Below are positions 59,309 through 64,000 of a stretch of DNA of 64,000 nt, piece after piece. Under the pieces are notes generated by a model. That model did no database searches. It was not told where the DNA came from and saw only the letters and a program-made list of their open reading frames with translations. Each line of letters begins with the position of its first letter. Position 1 is the first letter of the stretch. The DNA is taken from the NCBI GenBank assembly GCA_021018995.1, contig CM037591.1:66863901-66927900 (forward strand), in the 5' to 3' direction. Position numbers and translations under genes: made by a program. Origin of the DNA: Chloranthus sessilifolius. Lineage: Eukaryota > Streptophyta > Magnoliopsida > Chloranthales > Chloranthaceae.

Positions 59309-59436
59309 TCCGCTATCTTGCCTATAACATGCCGCTATCTTAAGATATCGGATGCTACCTTAAGATAGCAAATCACTATCTTAAGATAGCGCCGCTACCT
59401 TAAGGTAGCGGCATGTTATCGGCAAAATAACGGACT
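59309..59436. repeat. Palindrome cluster and large hairpin upstream of the Ulp1 gene
   Basis: Outer arms of about 34 bases (59309-59342 and about 59400-59436; CCGCTATCTTGCC.ATAACATGCCGCTA.CTTA) pair around three inner copies of the TATCTTAAGATA palindrome. Same motif family as 55898-56062 and 57660-57870. Confidence 0.8.
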
Positions 59437-60540
59437 GTGTGGAACAGAGAGCGGATTAGTAAATTTGATAAAAAGTTAAAAAAAAAATGACAATTATCTA
59501 TCTCTATGTTTCCGCTTTGTTGCTGTTCTCTCAGTTTTTAAAGAAGTTAAAGTTAAAAGTAAAAAGGAAAAAGTAAAATAATATTTAAATATATAAAAGA
59601 TTTTAAAAGCTAAGTTTTTTAGACATTTCAGAGGTCAGTGCTGACGTTGAAACGGTTTGGCTTGGAGCTGACCTATATTACAAAGATTGAAACTATAGGG
59701 TCATTTTAACAAATACGCAAACTTATAAGGCCGAAAGTATAAATTTCCCAAATCTTCTTCAACACCACCTCAACTATATGGACTCAAAACTCATCTTCAA
59801 CACTACGCACTACTCATCTTTACCGCCAGTACACCACCACCATGCCCTAACCAACAAATAAACACCATTTTTTATTTTTGCATGGTACCTGTTCAATCTT
59901 GCCCAAGGTGCCTTGACACCAGATCCTGGGGATAAGTGGTGCCGAATTGGACTAAGTGCAATGCTCAGGGATAAGCATTCGAATGCAGCCCAAAATTATG
60001 TACTCAGCCTGAATTTTGCCATGTGACATTCAATTCAGGATCAGGTGTCATGTGCTACTAGTTACACCGTTGATTTTGTGGTTAAAGGTAAAATTTTACA
60101 CTAGCATAACTTTTTGGGGGTGAAAACCTTACTTTTTAATCATGAAATGAAGGGCAAAAGGGTCATCTTTTTTTTCTAAATCTTAGAGGGACTGATGAAT
60201 ATTTAGAGAATGTAGTGCAACTTGTGATCCTGTGCCATGGGATCTAACATTTTTGGGCTGCACATAATTGTATCTTCAAATGCTACTATCTGTGCCGCCT
60301 AACCTGTCTCCCAATCGAGCTGGATTTCAGGTCTGATTGGTGCGGCTGTAACGCAAACCTGAAATTTGGCGTTATTAATAAGATTTAGATCTTTGCACGT
60401 TGCACCCGAATCATAAAAGGGCTTGGCCTAGGTTTTGATGGTAGGCCCAAATATAGCAGGGCCCATTAAGGCCCAATGCCTGGTCCATTCTCTTCCCTAG
60501 GCCCAAATATTCGATAGCATCGGACGCATATTTGGAAAGG
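59437..60540. other. No gene seen
   Basis: Probably the right end of the MULE and flanking DNA. The 59630-59760 part is A/T-rich. 59930-60360 has several GATCCTGxGxxA and GTGCCA words repeated in both orientations, possibly another decayed MITE. The minus frame 60411-60638 is not recognised. Confidence 0.4.
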
Positions 60541-60956
60541 GTGACATTATTTGCATCTATTTTTTTGTGAAGAACACATATTTTCACCATAAAAAAATGT
60601 TGACTACCTTGAATCAGACGATGGAGCTTGCTTTTCATTCCAACATTCTACATAATAGATATTGATATCATGGCGCACCTATCAGATAATCGGATATTGA
60701 TTCAACGTGACACACATCTCCAAAAGTGACACTTGAGAACTCTCTTATTGTATGCCCATAGTCACTATCACTTTTAGGGATGTGTGTCACATGAAATCAA
60801 CATGTGACCATTTAATAGGTGTGTCATGATCTCAAGATCTATTTTGTAGAAGGTTGGGATAAAAAACAATCTCCATCATTTGATTTAAGACAGTCGATGG
60901 GTTTTTATGGTAAAAATGCACACTCTTCAGGCGATAAATGGGTGCAAATAACTTCA
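60541..60956. mobile_element. MITE 1 (long-TIR foldback element)
   Basis: The ends GTGACATTATTTGCATC and, inverted, GTGAAGTTATTTGCACCC begin arms of about 200 bases that pair through most of their length (ACCATAAAAA, GA.GGAGxTTG, CA.AATAGAT.TTGA, GTGACACACATC). Flanks ATTTGGAAAG on the left and ATTTGGGAAA on the right look like a diverged 9-10 bp target duplication, which would fit the Mutator superfamily. No coding sequence. Confidence 0.65.
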
Positions 60957-61118
60957 CACATTTGGGAAATTATTCTCAAAATGTGACTTGATTCTCTCCA
61001 ATAATAAAATGGATGGGATTTTCAACCTAAGCCGACTCCACACATTTGCGAGTCGCTTACCCTCATTAACCATTTTGAAATAACACCATTGCCAATTTGC
61101 CATTAAAAGGTTTAATGA

Positions 61119-61215
61119 CCATTGCTCAATCGGTATCCTATTTCATTGTGAAAGTTATAGGTCGTAGGTTCTAAACCCTATGCTACTCCCGTACTATTTA
61201 CCAGTCTTTTTTTAG
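61119..61215 (+). repeat. tRNA-derived SINE-like fragment
   Basis: A-box-like TTGCTCAATCGGTATCC (61122-61138) and B-box-like GGTTCTAAACCC (61167-61178) have tRNA-like spacing. They are followed by TTTACCAGTCTTTTTTTAGTG, a plausible terminator and tail. Not a functional tRNA: no cloverleaf forms. Confidence 0.4.
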
Positions 61216-61449
61216 TGTGTTGCGTCAAAAATAGATTCTCTTCGCATGCAAGTTTTTACATGCACTACATATGAGGTCTCAACCGATCCAGCTTGCCCTA
61301 GCCAATCTTGTGTGTAAGTTTGCAAATCTCATATGCCATAAGCCATATACTTGTCCAAAAGGGTTAAGAATCCACACAATCATCAACCAAATACGTTGTA
61401 AATCTCATGAGGCACTTTAGCGATTGAGAGCCATATATAAGATATCTAA

Positions 61450-61847
61450 GGGTAGCTCTATTTGCACCTATCAAATCTTTAAAGACACTGAAATCATTGA
61501 TTGCTTTGAATCAAACAATGGAGGTCATCTTTCGTCTCAATCTTCCACACAATAGATCTTGAGACCATGGGTGTATCATCAGACGATCAGATTTTGATTC
61601 CATATGGCACACACCCCAAACTGTGATATGAGAACTACATTTGATCAGACAGTCATGATTAATTCACTTTTTGAGATGTGTGCCACATAGAATCAAAATC
61701 TGACTGACTGATGATACACCCATAGCCTGATGATCTATTGTGTGAAAGATTGAGAGAAAAAAGTGATTTCCACCATTTAATTCAAAGAAAGCAATGATTT
61801 TCATTATTAGTGCCTTTGAGATTTTGTAGTTGCAAATAGAGCTACCC
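61450..61847. mobile_element. MITE 2, related to MITE 1
   Basis: The ends GGGTAGCTCTATTTGCA are identical in inverted orientation at 61450 and 61847. Arms pair through AATCATTGxTT, TTGAAT.AAA, CACACAATAGATC, GGGTGTATCATCAG and CAGATTTTGATTC to a short centre near 61640. The inner half resembles MITE 1. No convincing target duplication was seen. Confidence 0.75.
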
Positions 61848-61983
61848 CATACGTAATCCATTACATTTTTATCAATTTGAAGCAAACATTACTTAGCCCA
61901 ATCATTGGCATCAAAAGGAATAATGGGTAAGAGGCATATTACCTACAAAGTTAGTAAAATGGATGTAGATGCAGCATAGAATA

Positions 61984-64000
61984 TGTAATAACCCAGATTT
62001 TTGAATTTTATTTAATGGTATTAGATGATGTACCACATAGTGCGTGGTGCTAACGCCCCACACTGGAATATACTCACTTTAGAAATAGTCTGATTTTTTT
62101 TTATATATCAATATTAGACTCATTGCAGAGTACACATCAATCCGAGTTCGGAATAAAAAGTTATAGCTAAAATACCGAGAAGTCTTAATTAGAGTTAACC
62201 TATACAGGGAATTAGATATATATTTACTTCTTCTCTCAGTTGTCTCTCTTTATCCCCTCTTCTCTGCAAAAACTCTGACAGTGCCATCTTTCATAATTCC
62301 TCGTCGGATCTCCATCGATTTTCGATCTTATCAGAGAATCTTACACCATCAAAGTTTCTCATCGCCGCGACCAATTTATCGTAAGAAAAGAATTCTCGCG
62401 AAAAGACTCGGGCATATCGTCTCTCGAATCCCTGATTTTATATGTTCATGGGCTTAAGTCCCCACTTTCTTAATATATATGTGTCTTAACATATTCTTTT
62501 CTCATTTTTTCTTAAAACTTAGTTAAAATAGGTCACGGTGCGATAGGCTTCACTAAATCACGTTTTCCAAGGGACGGGTTCCGTAGTAACCTAGATGTAC
62601 TTCGTGTGATATCCCATACTACCATAGAGGGATTGCATCCATACATTGATGCCTACATTCCAAGTTCCACGTGACCGTGAAAGAAACCCCACCGTGACGA
62701 AGGCTTAAGTCATGTGTCATATTTTATTCTTAACTTATATGCGTATGCCCTTTCGTGATTTTCTATATGATGAATGTCATATGATAATGGTGAACATATA
62801 TAAGAATGAATTATAACATAAACATTAAACATTTCATATTTTTGAAGAAAATTAATAAAGAGCATAACATACGAAATATTAAAGTAAAACAGAAAATAAG
62901 AAATATTTAACTATATTTATTTTACAATAGTGTTGAAACTATACTTCATTAAGGTTAATTATATTCATGAAATTTGGTGATTGACTGGTATAGCGATCCA
63001 ACCTATTTTAAAATTCTAAAGGAGCGCATGTGTCAATTCAAGAATTGTATGAGGCTTAGAGGAGGTAATAGAATGGTAAGTATTAAAAAAACGTCCATAT
63101 TTGACCCCTTAAACTTATAGATTGTTATTCGATGCAAGCTATTTAATGTATTTTATTTAATCTTAACGATTTATAAGTCTAGAGATAAGTTTAGCATAAA
63201 GTAGTCAAAGAGTTAAAAAAATAATGTCAAACCCGTGTAACCTTGGATCATCTAAAATGTATCCCGACTTGCAGCTCAATTTTGACCTTAAAAATATTAA
63301 ATTCGTGAAATTGTTATTTCAGACAAAGTTGTAGATTTCGTTGTCTTCTTTCCAATGCCGCAAAAATCACGTCAATCCGATTTCGGGGTAAAACGTTATG
63401 GCCAAAATACCGAGGCTGTATCTGTTGAAGAGTTTGGCCGAATTTCACGAAAATCTGGGAAAAACGATCCTATCGATTTTGGGCCTAATTTTTATATTTT
63501 TAAGACCCGAAATTTATCAAAATTTAAGAAAAAATTAGGGTTTTCTTTTTAAGAAATAACTAAATAATTTAAGATGGATTTAGAGGCACCCACTTGTTGA
63601 AGCGTGTTTCGAATCCTACGATGATTTGGGTTGATGGAGATCGGATTCGAGAGACGATATGCTCGAGTCTTTTCGCGAGAATTCCTTTCTTACGATAAAT
63701 TTATCGCGGCGATGAGAAACTTTGATGGTGTAAGATTCTCTGATAAGATCGAAAATCGATGGAGATCCGACGAGGAATTATGAAAGATGGCACTGTCAGA
63801 GCTTTTGCAGAGAAGAGGGGATAAAGAGAGACAACTGAGAGAAGAAGTAAATATATATCTAATTCCCTGTATAGGTTAACTCTAATTAAGACTTTCCGTA
63901 TAAGATTTAATAAAATAGTAGTTTTTACACGCAAGTAGCGCTTTGTGTAAGCACCAAGGTAAATGGTGATTCTCTCCCGAATTTACAGTTGTGCCCTTTA
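61984..64000 (+). repeat. LTR-like sequence, continues past the window
   Basis: TGTAATAACCCAGATTTTTGAA at 61984 resembles the E2-family LTR start TGTAATATCC. Downstream text (CACATCAATCCGAGTTCGG near 62130, a CTCTTTATCCCCTC leader, GACGGGTTCC near 62575) has the style of gypsy LTRs. There is no internal region, PBS or second LTR in the window, so this is a candidate only. It contains the inverted repeat below. Confidence 0.4.
62181..63893. repeat. 251 bp near-perfect inverted repeat
   Basis: Arms 62181-62431 and 63643-63893 are reverse complements with only a few mismatches (for example AAAACTC/AAAGCTC, GAAAAG/GAAAGG, GACCAA/GATAAA) and equal length. They are separated by a 1211 bp spacer. 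Sequences outside the arms are unrelated. Confidence 0.85.

Larger units (their letters stand above)
54718..59500. mobile_element. Mutator-like element with convergent transposase and Ulp1 genes (left part lost)
   Basis: A MURA-type transposase pseudogene on + and a DUF1985-Ulp1 gene on - converge on a 550 bp spacer. The left part was cut off by E4. Terminal inverted repeats were not identified, so the right limit is approximate. A palindrome (CCGCTATCTTAAGATAGCGG) is scattered in the spacer, in the Ulp1 gene and upstream of it. MULEs with Ulp1 genes are known in plants (Kaonashi type). Confidence 0.7.

Noticed and set aside
61441-61859. Target-site duplication for MITE 2
   Set aside because: Flanks (AGATATCTAA and CATACGTAAT) do not match over 8-10 bases.

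Overview
This is nuclear DNA of a flowering plant, and essentially all of it is nested transposable elements; I see no intact host gene. The evidence is the set of element families: Ty3/gypsy chromoviruses of the Tekay/Del type with chromodomain integrases, Tat/Ogre-type LTRs with the AAGAGGGGCATC polypurine tract, a CACTA transposon with TNP2, DUF4218 and DUF4216 domains, and a Mutator-like element carrying a DUF1985-Ulp1 protease gene. I cannot name the species.

Layout. 1-3190: 3' end of a Tat-type element (Tat1), with its LTR at 1706-3190, inserted into the 5' LTR of gypsy element E1. 3191-11146: E1 (+ strand), a decayed gag-pol with a truncated 5' LTR and a 3' LTR. 11147-21173: a CACTA element (- strand), with a TnpA-like gene at 11670-12242 and a TNP2 gene at 17657-21173. 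21174-40248: gypsy family E2/E3 (- strand), arranged LTR-internal-LTR-internal and broken off inside E3; it interrupts the CACTA TNP2 gene. 40249-48030: a second Tat-like complex (Tat2), mostly non-coding, with a 3' LTR starting at 45638. 48030-54717: gypsy element E4 (- strand), cut off in RNase H, with a 3.3 kb LTR at 51443-54717 inserted in a Mutator transposase gene. 54718 to about 59500: the rest of that Mutator-like element, with the transposase (+) and a DUF1985-Ulp1 gene (-) convergent. 59500-64000: two related MITEs, SINE-like fragments, and an LTR-like stretch holding a 251 bp inverted repeat.

All coding sequences of the retroelements are broken by stops or frameshifts, and several catalytic residues are lost, so no element here looks autonomous. 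The CACTA TnpA-like gene is the only one that reads cleanly, and only once its intron is removed.

Most interesting points. (1) Three gypsy elements (E1, E2, E4) each have a stop-containing 140-152 bp GT...AG segment at the gag-protease junction. In all three, removing it joins gag to protease in phase 1 within a Gly codon. This looks like a conserved retrotransposon intron. (2) E1 has a second intron-like segment (71 bp) between integrase and chromodomain that E2 and E3 lack. (3) E2 and E3 carry an extra gene downstream of pol with its own TATA box, immediately preceded by a dense array of TCGATTAATCGA palindromes; the same palindrome fills part of their LTR. (4) Nearly every family here carries its own short palindrome, repeated many times in its non-coding DNA, including covarying hairpins in the Tat2 LTR and CCGCTATCTTAAGATAGCGG in the Mutator element.
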